From Tellurirhabdus rosea (GTDB taxonomy: Bacteria; Bacteroidota; Bacteroidia; Cytophagales; Spirosomataceae): 64,000 bases of DNA. The position numbers and the translations under genes are program-made. Position 1 is the stretch's first letter; each line of letters opens with the position of its first letter. Of the stretch, positions 57,558 to 64,000 are shown one piece after another. The notes under the pieces were generated by a model. The model saw nothing but the letters and a program-made list of their open reading frames with translations. It was not told where the DNA came from and searched no databases. The stretch spans positions 2,058,001-2,122,000 of the forward strand of contig NZ_CP111085.1 in assembly GCF_026278345.1 (NCBI RefSeq), read 5' to 3'.

Positions 57558-60141
57558 ACCGACGCTGCCGGATGGTGTACCAAACCCAGACCAGCGCCAG
57601 CGCCAGCAGCGCCCATTCGTGCGGCTCGGGGACCGCGCCTTCGTTTTTGTGCGTGGCGTTACCCAGTCCGCCGGTCCGTCGCTTGATGCCAAACCGCTCG
57701 TAATCGGATGCTTTTTCCAGCACAATCAGACTGGAAAGCGGCGACACCACATTGGCCCGCTGCGCCTCCTGAATCAGGGAATCAGCCAGATAGGTCCGGT
57801 CAAAATACTTCGCTCCAATCTGCTGCATGAGGTGATTGTAGGCGTAAAGCCGGTACAGGTGGTCGGGAGCCGCCGGGCCGGAAGGTTGCTCCGCCGCTTC
57901 CCGAATCCGAACCCCGGCGGTCGGCAGATTGACCGCACCGGCCACTTCCGGAAAGGTTGTAAACTGATGGCGCCGGAGGTTTTCGGCCAGCGCCTCCGCC
58001 GTTCCGTAGCTCGTTTTCAGCAGCCGCAGCTCGGTCAGGGTCCGGACAACGGCCGAGGGTTCGTCCGACAGTGAAAAGGTCCTCAGCGGCGTTCGGTCGG
58101 CGCTCGATTTCAACTTTTGGGCAAAGGCGCTTTCGGCCAGTTCATCCAGAAACGGGCCGGAATCGTCCGCTTTGGTCACCAGCAGCGCCGTCGCCGGGTC
58201 CGGAATTCTGTAAACCGGAAAAAGGCTGAACCGCAGGCGGCGCAGTTTTTCGAGAAGTGCCTGCTGGTTGTCGTCCGTCAGCCGTTCCAACTGGTCGTCG
58301 TAGACCCAGACCGGGCACGGACCGGCCGCTTTCCGGATGGCCGACACCTCTTCCTCCGACCAGGTTTCATTCACGTCGAGGTAGATGGCCCCGGGCGAAA
58401 ACGCTTCGGCAACCGGCTGCAGCGGTTCCATCCGGTACGATTTTCCGGCAACGTGGAAAGAAGAGGCCGCCACCGCAGGCGCTTTCAGACTGATTTTCCA
58501 GAGCGGGCGGTAGTTGGCATGACTGGTCACCAGATTCCGCGAACCGGCCTCCGACACCAGACCGGGCTGTAAGAAAGTGGGCAATTGCAGGTCTGCGGGC
58601 GGCTGGCTAAACTCAATCCGGACGGTTTCCGTGGCCGATTTCCCGTTGGGACCTTCAAACCAGGGATTTTCGTACACCAGCCGGTCGCCGCAGGGCCGGA
58701 GCGGCGTCGTGATGCCGACCCTGACCTGCCGCATTTCGCCCGACTGCACCGGAAAGACCCGCACCGTCAGCCGGTTGCCTTCCTGCCACTTCAGCAGCGA
58801 GGGGTCGCGCCGTTCGAAGCCCACCACCGTCCGGTAAGCGGTATCCGCTTTGGCCTGCGTGGTGAGCGCCGCTTTTTCCTCCACCCCGTTTATCCACAGC
58901 GAAAGCGACGTTGCCACAGACCCTTCCGGCAGGTGGAAGGTGTATAGCGCCTCCTGCGGCAACCCGTTTGGCTGCGTACTCTGCACCTGAATAAGCTTCT
59001 CGGTATAAGCCAGCCGGTACTCGGGAAAAAGCTTTACCTGGGTCAGGACATGGCCGGTTTTGAGGTTCCGGCCCGACCACAGTTTTTCTTCCAGACTGTG
59101 CCGCTCATCGTACAGCGTATTGAGCAGTTTCACCTGTTCGGGCTCCGAAAAGGCCACGGGCGGCACCAGCGAAGCGGCAATGACCACCAGCGGGTCGTGG
59201 CGACGGACCTGATCGCGCCGGGTTTCCAGCGGGACGATCCGGTCGGCAAAGCGCAGTTGGTCGTAGGTCGTGCCGGTTTGCAGCAGGCGGCTGGTAGCCC
59301 AGTCGGGCCGGAGTCGCTGGGCCATAAGTGCCCAGTCCGGCAGTTCCGCATCGCGCCGGACCTGAATTTCGTCCAGGGTTTTCCGGATGGTGGCATTGGC
59401 CCGGTTCCACTGGTAGACAAAGTAAAACATGACAAACAAAGGCAGCACCCAGCCGAGCAGGATGGCCGGACGCCGGTGTTCGTGGGCGTTCCAGCACCGG
59501 TGCAACAGCGCCGTCAGTTCCAGCGTGAGCAGAAGCGGAATGTAGGTGTGCACGGAAAGCCCCAGCGCCAGAAGCCCGATCATGCTGATGGGAAAGAGCG
59601 GCAGCAGGTAGAGGGTCTGGTAAAAAAACAGCCACCAGGCCGCTCCCAGCCCAATCAGCACGAGCTGCTGCGCCCGCACCGTCAGCCAGTCGAGCCAGAA
59701 CGAAACGATCAGCAGGGCCGCCGCCCCGACCACCGCCGCGCTTACCCAGGGCACAGACTCCTGAAAGACGGCCATTTCGCGGTTCAGCGCAAAACAGCTT
59801 ATCAGAAACTGAATCCAGAGCAGCATGCGCAGCGGCCGCCCGGCCTTGCGTCGTCGGCCGACGAGGTAACCGGCGATCAGCAGATACAGGCCATACCCGC
59901 CCGCCAGCAGGTAATGAAAGACAAACAGGCCCGGACTGGTATTCCCCGGCCCGGTGTACCCCTCCCAGCTTTCGTGCAGGCCGAAGAGGAGGCCACTGAG
60001 CAGCACCAGAAACAATCCAAAAACAAACGACTTCGACTGGAACGGCTGTAGCCAGCCCGGTTCTGTAGATTTCATCTCAAAAAGAGCCTCCGGCGGGGAT
60101 GTCTGCGCCGGAGCGGGCTGGAATCTGGTTTTTGCATCCAT
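57544..60141 (-). CDS. XrtN-associated VIT-domain protein
   Basis: 865 residues. N-terminal half (~35-275) has about seven membrane segments; residues ~370-490 are a VIT domain (LFPEYRLAYTEKLIQVQSTQ, QEALYTFHLPEGSVATSLSL). The C-terminus is an exosortase-type sorting tail: VPEPHEWALLALALVWVWYT followed by Arg-rich IRQRRYARS. These are the expected PEP-like motif, membrane helix and basic end. It is the probable substrate of the exosortase encoded just downstream. A motif-matched operator lies 8 bp before its ATG (60139-60141). Confidence 0.9.
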   Translation of the reverse strand: MDAKTRFQPAPAQTSPPEALFEMKSTEPGWLQPFQSKSFVFGLFLVLLSGLLFGLHESWEGYTGPGNTSPGLFVFHYLLAGGYGLYLLIAGYLVGRRRKAGRPLRMLLWIQFLISCFALNREMAVFQESVPWVSAAVVGAAALLIVSFWLDWLTVRAQQLVLIGLGAAWWLFFYQTLYLLPLFPISMIGLLALGLSVHTYIPLLLTLELTALLHRCWNAHEHRRPAILLGWVLPLFVMFYFVYQWNRANATIRKTLDEIQVRRDAELPDWALMAQRLRPDWATSRLLQTGTTYDQLRFADRIVPLETRRDQVRRHDPLVVIAASLVPPVAFSEPEQVKLLNTLYDERHSLEEKLWSGRNLKTGHVLTQVKLFPEYRLAYTEKLIQVQSTQPNGLPQEALYTFHLPEGSVATSLSLWINGVEEKAALTTQAKADTAYRTVVGFERRDPSLLKWQEGNRLTVRVFPVQSGEMRQVRVGITTPLRPCGDRLVYENPWFEGPNGKSATETVRIEFSQPPADLQLPTFLQPGLVSEAGSRNLVTSHANYRPLWKISLKAPAVAASSFHVAGKSYRMEPLQPVAEAFSPGAIYLDVNETWSEEEVSAIRKAAGPCPVWVYDDQLERLTDDNQQALLEKLRRLRFSLFPVYRIPDPATALLVTKADDSGPFLDELAESAFAQKLKSSADRTPLRTFSLSDEPSAVVRTLTELRLLKTSYGTAEALAENLRRHQFTTFPEVAGAVNLPTAGVRIREAAEQPSGPAAPDHLYRLYAYNHLMQQIGAKYFDRTYLADSLIQEAQRANVVSPLSSLIVLEKASDYERFGIKRRTGGLGNATHKNEGAVPEPHEWALLALALVWVWYTIRQRRYARS

Positions 60142-60149
60142 TTTGAAAG

Positions 60150-60168
60150 TACTTTTAATTACAAAGTA
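60150..60168 (-). promoter_or_regulatory. Operator-like inverted repeat before the VIT-xrtN genes
   Basis: TACTTTT-AATTA-CAAAGTA, 7-5-7 geometry with one mismatch against the perfect site at 62322-62340. It lies 8 bp upstream of the VIT start codon and downstream of the winged-helix regulator gene. Confidence 0.7.
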
Positions 60169-60258
60169 AAAAGGGCAAAAAATTACCGCAGCGGCGAAAG
60201 CGGGCAGGAGACGGACCTCCTGCCGTACGCCCGGCGGTATGGCCGGCGATTTGGGAAA

Positions 60259-60555
60259 CTAGACGTTTTTCAGAAACTCTTCCAGCGCGTTCAGGTGTTC
60301 GGCAAACGCCTTCCGTCCGGGCTCGGTGGCGGCATACGTGGTGTTCGGTTTCCGACCGACAAACTGCTTCTGGACACTGAGGTAGCCTTGCTCCTCCAGC
60401 GCACGCAGGTGGGTAGCCAGGTTACCGTCGGTCAGGTTCAGCAACTCCTTCAACGCATTGAAGCTCAGGAAGTCGTTGACCATCAGCACCGACATGATCC
60501 CCAGCCGCGCCTTGCTTTCAAAAGCTTTGTTAAATCCGATCAGATACTCACGCAT
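60259..60555 (-). CDS. Winged-helix transcriptional regulator
   Basis: 98 residues from ATG 60553-60555 (MREYLIGFNKAFESKARLGI); a GTG at 60579 would add eight residues. Recognition helix region LSFNALKELLNLTDGNLATHLRALEEQGYL, wing YLSVQKQFVGRKPNTTYAAT. This is the small MarR/ArsR-like winged-helix family common in Bacteroidota next to predicted membrane proteins. Its likely targets are the TACTTTG-N5-CAAAGTA sites flanking this gene group; that link is inferred from position. Confidence 0.88.
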   Translation of the reverse strand: MREYLIGFNKAFESKARLGIMSVLMVNDFLSFNALKELLNLTDGNLATHLRALEEQGYLSVQKQFVGRKPNTTYAATEPGRKAFAEHLNALEEFLKNV

Positions 60556-60582
60556 GGTCTCTAAATTCTCTTTCTGCACCGA

Positions 60583-61236
60583 TTATCGGACAGATTCGGC
60601 AGGCGATTTATCGTATTTATAATACATAAAGATCCCGTAAACAATGTGCAGAAGGCCAAAACCAATGGTCCAGGTCAGCAGCGTGTACCCCGTGGCGAAC
60701 AGGGCCAGCAGTCCCAGCGCCACTTCCGACAGGCCAAGATATTCGACGTACCGGATGGTAAACTTGCTCCCATTGAGCAGCGCCAGCCCGTAGAAAATCA
60801 GCGTGGACGGGAAAGCCAGCCACAGCAGATTGTGGTGAATCAGGGCCAGACAAAACACCCCGCCCGTCACCAGCGGCACCGCCAGCGCCCACAGTAACCG
60901 CCGGGAAGTGGCGTTCCAGACACTAAGGCCCTGCTGCCGGGCTTTGCGCACCGTAAAAAACACGCCCAGCACGAGCGCACCGATCAGCACGGCCGCCGCA
61001 TCGAGCATCAGAAAGCTTACCACATCGGAGCGCTCGTCGGCACTCAGTTCGGCCAGATGGTCGTAGCCAGCCAGGGTCAGCCAGTCGTTATTCAGCCGGA
61101 AGTACGCCGCTCCGGCCCCGGCCAGCGCGACCAGACCCGCAGAAATACCCGACAAACCGCTCAGCGACAAAAACTTCGACGAGCGCTCCATCAGGCTGCG
61201 GATTTCGGTCAGGGTATCTAGATGTTCACGCGACAT
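60583..61236 (-). CDS. Conserved multi-pass membrane protein
   Basis: 217 residues from ATG 61234-61236. Five to six membrane segments (SGISAGLVALAGAGAAYF, DAAAVLIGALVLGVFFTV, LLWALAVPLVTGGVFCLALI, LGLLALFATGYTLLTWTIGF). The short N-terminal soluble part (MSREHLDTLTEIRSLMERSS) includes a charged helix. Function unknown. It overlaps the diacylglycerol kinase gene by 11 bp and precedes the winged-helix regulator by 27 bp, so it is likely co-expressed with both. Confidence 0.85.
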   Translation of the reverse strand: MSREHLDTLTEIRSLMERSSKFLSLSGLSGISAGLVALAGAGAAYFRLNNDWLTLAGYDHLAELSADERSDVVSFLMLDAAAVLIGALVLGVFFTVRKARQQGLSVWNATSRRLLWALAVPLVTGGVFCLALIHHNLLWLAFPSTLIFYGLALLNGSKFTIRYVEYLGLSEVALGLLALFATGYTLLTWTIGFGLLHIVYGIFMYYKYDKSPAESVR

Positions 61237-61654
61237 GAAAAAACGGCGAAAGAGTGATTGAGTGGTTTGTTGCAATCGTTTCCAGTAAAGTAATCAATTT
61301 CGGCCCAAAAATCAGGAGTCCGACCACTACGGCAATCAGAACGACCATCAGGACAGCCCCGGCCGACAGGTCCTTGACGGCCTTGATCACCGGATGGTAG
61401 CCCGGCGACACCAGATCGGCCATCTTTTCCAGCGCCGTGTTGAAGGCTTCGGCCATCCAGACCAGACCGATCTGGGTCAGAATGAGCGCCCACTCGGTGG
61501 TGGACAGCTCCAGCCAGAAGCCCGCCGCAATCACCAGCCCGGCCACCAGCAGGTGTACTTTGGCATTATTTTCAAGCAGAAACAAGTCGCGGATGCCCGC
61601 CAGGGCAAAGCGGAAACTGCGAAGACTTTTCCGGAAATCAATCCAAAGATTCAT
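61226..61654 (-). CDS. Diacylglycerol/undecaprenol kinase family protein
   Basis: 142 residues, three membrane segments. DgkA-family motifs: SFRFALAGIRDLFLLENNAK, GLVWMAEAFNTALEKMADLV (catalytic Glu/Asn block), VKDLSAGAVLMVVLIAVVVG. Phosphorylates diacylglycerol or undecaprenol at the inner membrane. Overlaps the DUF1361 gene by 17 bp and the next by 11 bp. The Bacteroidota form of this family prefers undecaprenol or diacylglycerol depending on species; not resolved here. Confidence 0.92.
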   Translation of the reverse strand: MNLWIDFRKSLRSFRFALAGIRDLFLLENNAKVHLLVAGLVIAAGFWLELSTTEWALILTQIGLVWMAEAFNTALEKMADLVSPGYHPVIKAVKDLSAGAVLMVVLIAVVVGLLIFGPKLITLLETIATNHSITLSPFFHVA

Positions 61655-62315
61655 GCGTTTGACGCTGCACGTACTCCGTGAAGCCCACGTAAAGTACAAT
61701 TAATGCAAATGTATACGAAAGTGTTAGCTTCCAGGCAACGGAATTTTGCAAACTTGTGCCAACGGCCTTGAGGAGTTCGACGGGGTTGGTCACGAGGTCC
61801 CAGCTGTTCCAGCGTCCATAGCGGCCCAGGTAGATGCCGAAACTCGTCAGCACAATGACGGCCAGCATGACGCCCCAGGCCGGTCCGCGTCCCAGCCGCT
61901 CGCGCAGCAGCCGGTGAACCTGCAACTGCGAGTACAGGCCGGTCAGCAGCCCCGTCAGGGCAAACAGAAAGATCATCATCGTGTCAAAAAACAGCGTATG
62001 CTCGGATACGTGCCGCACGTGAAACAGATCCGTGATGATGTAGGGCGCGTTGGGCAGAAACAGCAGCCAGAGCGCCAGACCGGGCAGCAGGGACCATTCG
62101 GGCAGGGTGCCCCGTATTAGCCCTTTGCGGATGCCGTTGGCCGTCCAGAGCGGAATCCAGGCCAGAAACAGATTCCAGGAAAGCAGCAGGAAGAAAGCGT
62201 CCCGCGTGAGCAGGCAGCGCGCCGCCAGCATCAGCAGGCTCATGACCGAAAGCAGGGTCAGCAGGCGGAGCCCTTCGCCGGAACGATGAACAAAGGAAGA
62301 GTAGGATGTATTCAT
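61638..62315 (-). CDS. DUF1361 membrane protein
   Basis: 225 residues from ATG 62313-62315 (MNTSYSSFVHRSGEGLRLLT). Seven predicted membrane helices; the family signature WNLFLAWIPLW...FLPNAPYIITDLFHVR and GRYGRWNSWDLVTNP is clear. Molecular function not established. It is the first gene of the tightly overlapping minus-strand run, with the perfect TACTTTG-N5-CAAAGTA site 6 bp upstream of the ATG. In-frame codons further upstream cross that operator and are not used. Confidence 0.88.
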   Translation of the reverse strand: MNTSYSSFVHRSGEGLRLLTLLSVMSLLMLAARCLLTRDAFFLLLSWNLFLAWIPLWTANGIRKGLIRGTLPEWSLLPGLALWLLFLPNAPYIITDLFHVRHVSEHTLFFDTMMIFLFALTGLLTGLYSQLQVHRLLRERLGRGPAWGVMLAVIVLTSFGIYLGRYGRWNSWDLVTNPVELLKAVGTSLQNSVAWKLTLSYTFALIVLYVGFTEYVQRQTHESLD

Positions 62316-62321
62316 ATAAAG

Positions 62322-62340
62322 TACTTTGTCTTGCAAAGTA
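62322..62340 (-). promoter_or_regulatory. Perfect TACTTTG-N5-CAAAGTA operator before the DUF1361 gene
   Basis: TACTTTG (62322-62328), spacer TCTTG, CAAAGTA (62334-62340). Six bp before the start codon, so a bound regulator would block transcription or translation start. The arms also resemble a -7 box. Confidence 0.75.
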
Positions 62341-62425
62341 AGGAAATTCTTTGGTTTTCTGTCAATAAAAAATGCGGACAATTGAGCCAATGGTTAACGG
62401 CTGACCCGCTCGCAAGCCCGTTCTC

Positions 62426-63664
62426 TCAGTGATTGGCGATAAACCGCCGGAAGAATCCCCACCCGACCAGCACCATCGCCCCGGCCATCATAATGGGCAG
62501 ATAGATGCTGATAGCGTCCATGTACGGAGCCACCAGCGGCGGTATGGCAAACGCCGCCGACAGCACCGACTGGTTGATTCCCAGAATTTTACCCTGCTCC
62601 TGCGGCGATGCACTTTCGGAAACGAGCGAAGTGGAGTTGGGCGAAGTCAGGCCCTGAAAGAGCGACATGACGGGCACCACCAGAAACAGCTGCCAGCTTT
62701 CGGTCGGCAGCAGAAAAAGCCAGAGGGCCAGCGCCAGCCCCAGCACGCTGATTCGCAGAATCTGCCGCGGCGAATACCGGTTGGCTACCCGGCGCACGAC
62801 CGTTCCCTGCATGAAGGCGATCCAGACGCCCACGTAGGCGAAATACCGCCCGATCTGCGTCTGGTTGTAATCGAACCGCTTGATGAGCAGCACCTGAAAG
62901 AACTGGGTGTAAAAGTTGAAGCCCAGCGCGTAAAAGAACACGCCCAGAAACAGAATCCGCAAAGCCGGAATCGTGAAGGCTTCGCCCAGGTTCCGGAAGC
63001 CTGTAAAAATGGTCACGGGGCGATGGATGGGCGTTTTCAGCGTTTCGCGGAAGTTCAGAATGACGAGGCCGATGTTGAGGAGCGACAGCAGCGCCGCCGC
63101 CAGAAAGGGCGTGGTAAAATTGAACCACGAAATGAAATGGGGGTTGGCCAGCTCTCCGCCCAGCGCCGGACCGATGATGAAGCCCAGCCCGAACGCTACG
63201 CCGATGAGACCAAAGTTCTTGGTACGGGACGTTTCGTCGCTGACGTCGGCGATGGCCGATTGGATGATGGACAGGTTGCCCCCGCCGATGCCGTAAATCA
63301 GGCGGCTCACAAACAGCAGCGGTACGTTTCTCTGGTGAATTCCCAGGGCGAAAATCAGGTAGCCGACAAACGTCAGGACGAGCGAAAAAAGCAGCAGGCG
63401 TTTGCGGCCGTAGCGGTCGGAGAGCGCCCCCAGCAACGGCCCGCTGAAAAATCCGGCAATGGAAAAAACGGCGATCAGCAGGCCCAGCAGCACCGTCCGG
63501 CTGTATTCGCTATAGCTTTCCGGCAGAAAATGCGACTCCGGCCGGAGCAGCAGCGGCGCAATGATCGGATTAGCGATTCCCACCCCAACCAGGTCGAGGA
63601 AGACGGTAAAAAAGATGGTTCCGAGGGAAAGTCGTTTGTCCTCGGGAGCAGGGGATGGCGTCAT
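62426..63664 (-). CDS. MFS transporter, TetA/multidrug-efflux-like
   Basis: 412 residues, 12 membrane segments. MFS signature GALSDRYGRKRLLLFSLVLT between helices 2 and 3 and GVAFGLGFIIGPALGGELAN in helix 5 place it in the drug-proton antiporter group (DHA1). Drug identity unknown. Starts ATG 63662-63664. Independent of the gene run next to it: opposite end, no operator. Confidence 0.9.
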   Translation of the reverse strand: MTPSPAPEDKRLSLGTIFFTVFLDLVGVGIANPIIAPLLLRPESHFLPESYSEYSRTVLLGLLIAVFSIAGFFSGPLLGALSDRYGRKRLLLFSLVLTFVGYLIFALGIHQRNVPLLFVSRLIYGIGGGNLSIIQSAIADVSDETSRTKNFGLIGVAFGLGFIIGPALGGELANPHFISWFNFTTPFLAAALLSLLNIGLVILNFRETLKTPIHRPVTIFTGFRNLGEAFTIPALRILFLGVFFYALGFNFYTQFFQVLLIKRFDYNQTQIGRYFAYVGVWIAFMQGTVVRRVANRYSPRQILRISVLGLALALWLFLLPTESWQLFLVVPVMSLFQGLTSPNSTSLVSESASPQEQGKILGINQSVLSAAFAIPPLVAPYMDAISIYLPIMMAGAMVLVGWGFFRRFIANH

Positions 63665-63783
63665 TTCGAGTCAGGTATTCCGGTAGAATAACCCGAAAAC
63701 GACCGTATGGTCTTTTGAAATTTACTTTTTCCGCCCAACCCCGACTCTTTGGCGCCGGTTTGGTGTTCTACGGACGCAGAGGG

Positions 63784-63890
63784 CATAAAGAGAAAAGAGA
63801 TGAGAGAAAAGAGAAACGACCCAAGGGCTATCGGCTCTTGTCACTTGTCTTCTGTCTCTTTTCTCTTGTCTCTTTCTGTCCACTATCGCT
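63784..63890. repeat. GAGAAAAGAG-word inverted repeat
   Basis: Purine words AAAGAGAAAAGAGATGAGAG on the left, pyrimidine words TCTGTCTCTTTTCTCTTGTC on the right, with an imperfect match. Same class as 20322-20450 and 25613-25680. Confidence 0.7.
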
Positions 63891-63935
63891 AGTTTTACTG
63901 AAAAATGAAGAATCGCCTGCGGGCTTTCCCTATTC

Positions 63936-64000
63936 ATGACTGAATTTCAATCCCTGCCGCCCCGTCGGCAAGAGCAGCTAATGGCATTCAACCGCCTGCT
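63936..64000 (+). CDS. Probable MazG nucleoside triphosphate pyrophosphohydrolase, start only
   Basis: ATG 63936-63938; the visible 21 residues read MTEFQSLPPRRQEQLMAFNR and onward out of the window. The RRQEQL-x-AFNRLL beginning is like the N-terminus of Bacteroidota MazG proteins, which hydrolyse NTPs to limit mutagenic or stress nucleotides. With so few residues the call is only probable. Confidence 0.5.
   Translation, partial: MTEFQSLPPRRQEQLMAFNRL

Noticed and set aside
57558-57725. N-terminal extension of exosortase N
   Set aside because: Lies wholly inside the VIT gene and gives Arg/Trp-rich residues unlike exosortases.
61676-61720. Third TACTTTG-type operator near AAAGTACAATTAATG
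   Set aside because: Only one half-site resembles the motif and it lies inside the DUF1361 coding sequence.

Overview
The window looks like a chromosomal segment of a Bacteroidota member, most likely order Cytophagales (a Spirosoma/Larkinella-type relative; genus is a guess). The grounds are: Bacteroidota-type -7 promoter boxes (TAnnTTTG) ahead of several genes; two type IX secretion cargo proteins, one with a type A tail and one with a gliding-motility-type C-terminal domain; LytS/LytTR two-component genes; TonB receptors with carboxypeptidase-regulatory N-domains; an exosortase N locus; and many lipoproteins with Bacteroidota-style lipoboxes. Coding DNA is GC-rich and most genes are ordinary chromosomal genes. 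I see no rRNA, tRNA, CRISPR array, insertion sequence or prophage.

Layout. 1-4.8 kb: outer-membrane biogenesis operon on the minus strand (uppS, bamA, two OmpH/Skp chaperones). 5.0-10.6 kb: a GNAT enzyme, then a minus-strand TonB receptor / TPR-like protein / LytS kinase / LytTR regulator set. 10.5-18 kb: an orphan 93-residue protein behind an AT-rich promoter, a DUF1080 protein and a fasciclin lipoprotein divergent around a 44-bp perfect palindrome, an FKBP lipoprotein, a metallo-beta-lactamase-fold protein and a second TonB receptor. 18-26.5 kb: PpiD, RdgB, two FKBP lipoproteins, NrnA, Ndk, endonuclease III, and an ECF sigma factor with a small overlapping partner. 26.9-36.8 kb: ferredoxin, HAD phosphatase, FAD oxidoreductase, SDR, a 59-residue protein, a CrtA-like monooxygenase, NhaA, a coiled-coil lipoprotein, a redoxin, L21/L27 and Nfu. 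37-49 kb: a DUF5723 outer-membrane protein, two paralogous OmpA proteins, a response regulator, glycosylasparaginase, RecG and the two secreted proteins. 49-52.4 kb: a PAS kinase and a DEAD-box helicase.

52.5-55.8 kb holds the most interesting candidate system: a patatin-like phospholipase whose stop codon overlaps the start of a 680-residue protein. That protein has a nucleoside-deoxyribosyltransferase/TIR-like N-domain, a helical TRAFs-binding/TPR-like middle and a SLOG-like C-domain. The architecture resembles nucleotide-signal-controlled effector systems, but no cyclase or other known defence gene lies next to it.

56.5-62.3 kb is a tightly packed minus-strand run: DUF1361 membrane protein, diacylglycerol kinase, membrane protein, winged-helix regulator, then a VIT-domain protein with an exosortase-type tail and exosortase N. 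The same 19-bp operator geometry (TACTTTG-N5-CAAAGTA, one mismatch in one site) lies 6-8 bp before the start codons of both the first gene and the VIT gene.

Across the window, at least a dozen intergenic gaps are filled by hairpins whose arms are built from reiterated short words (for example ACTGAATG, GAGAAAAG, TTTATGG). They often sit at gene ends, and in one case supply the C-terminus of a protein (RdgB). Two further intergenic palindrome pairs resemble REP elements.
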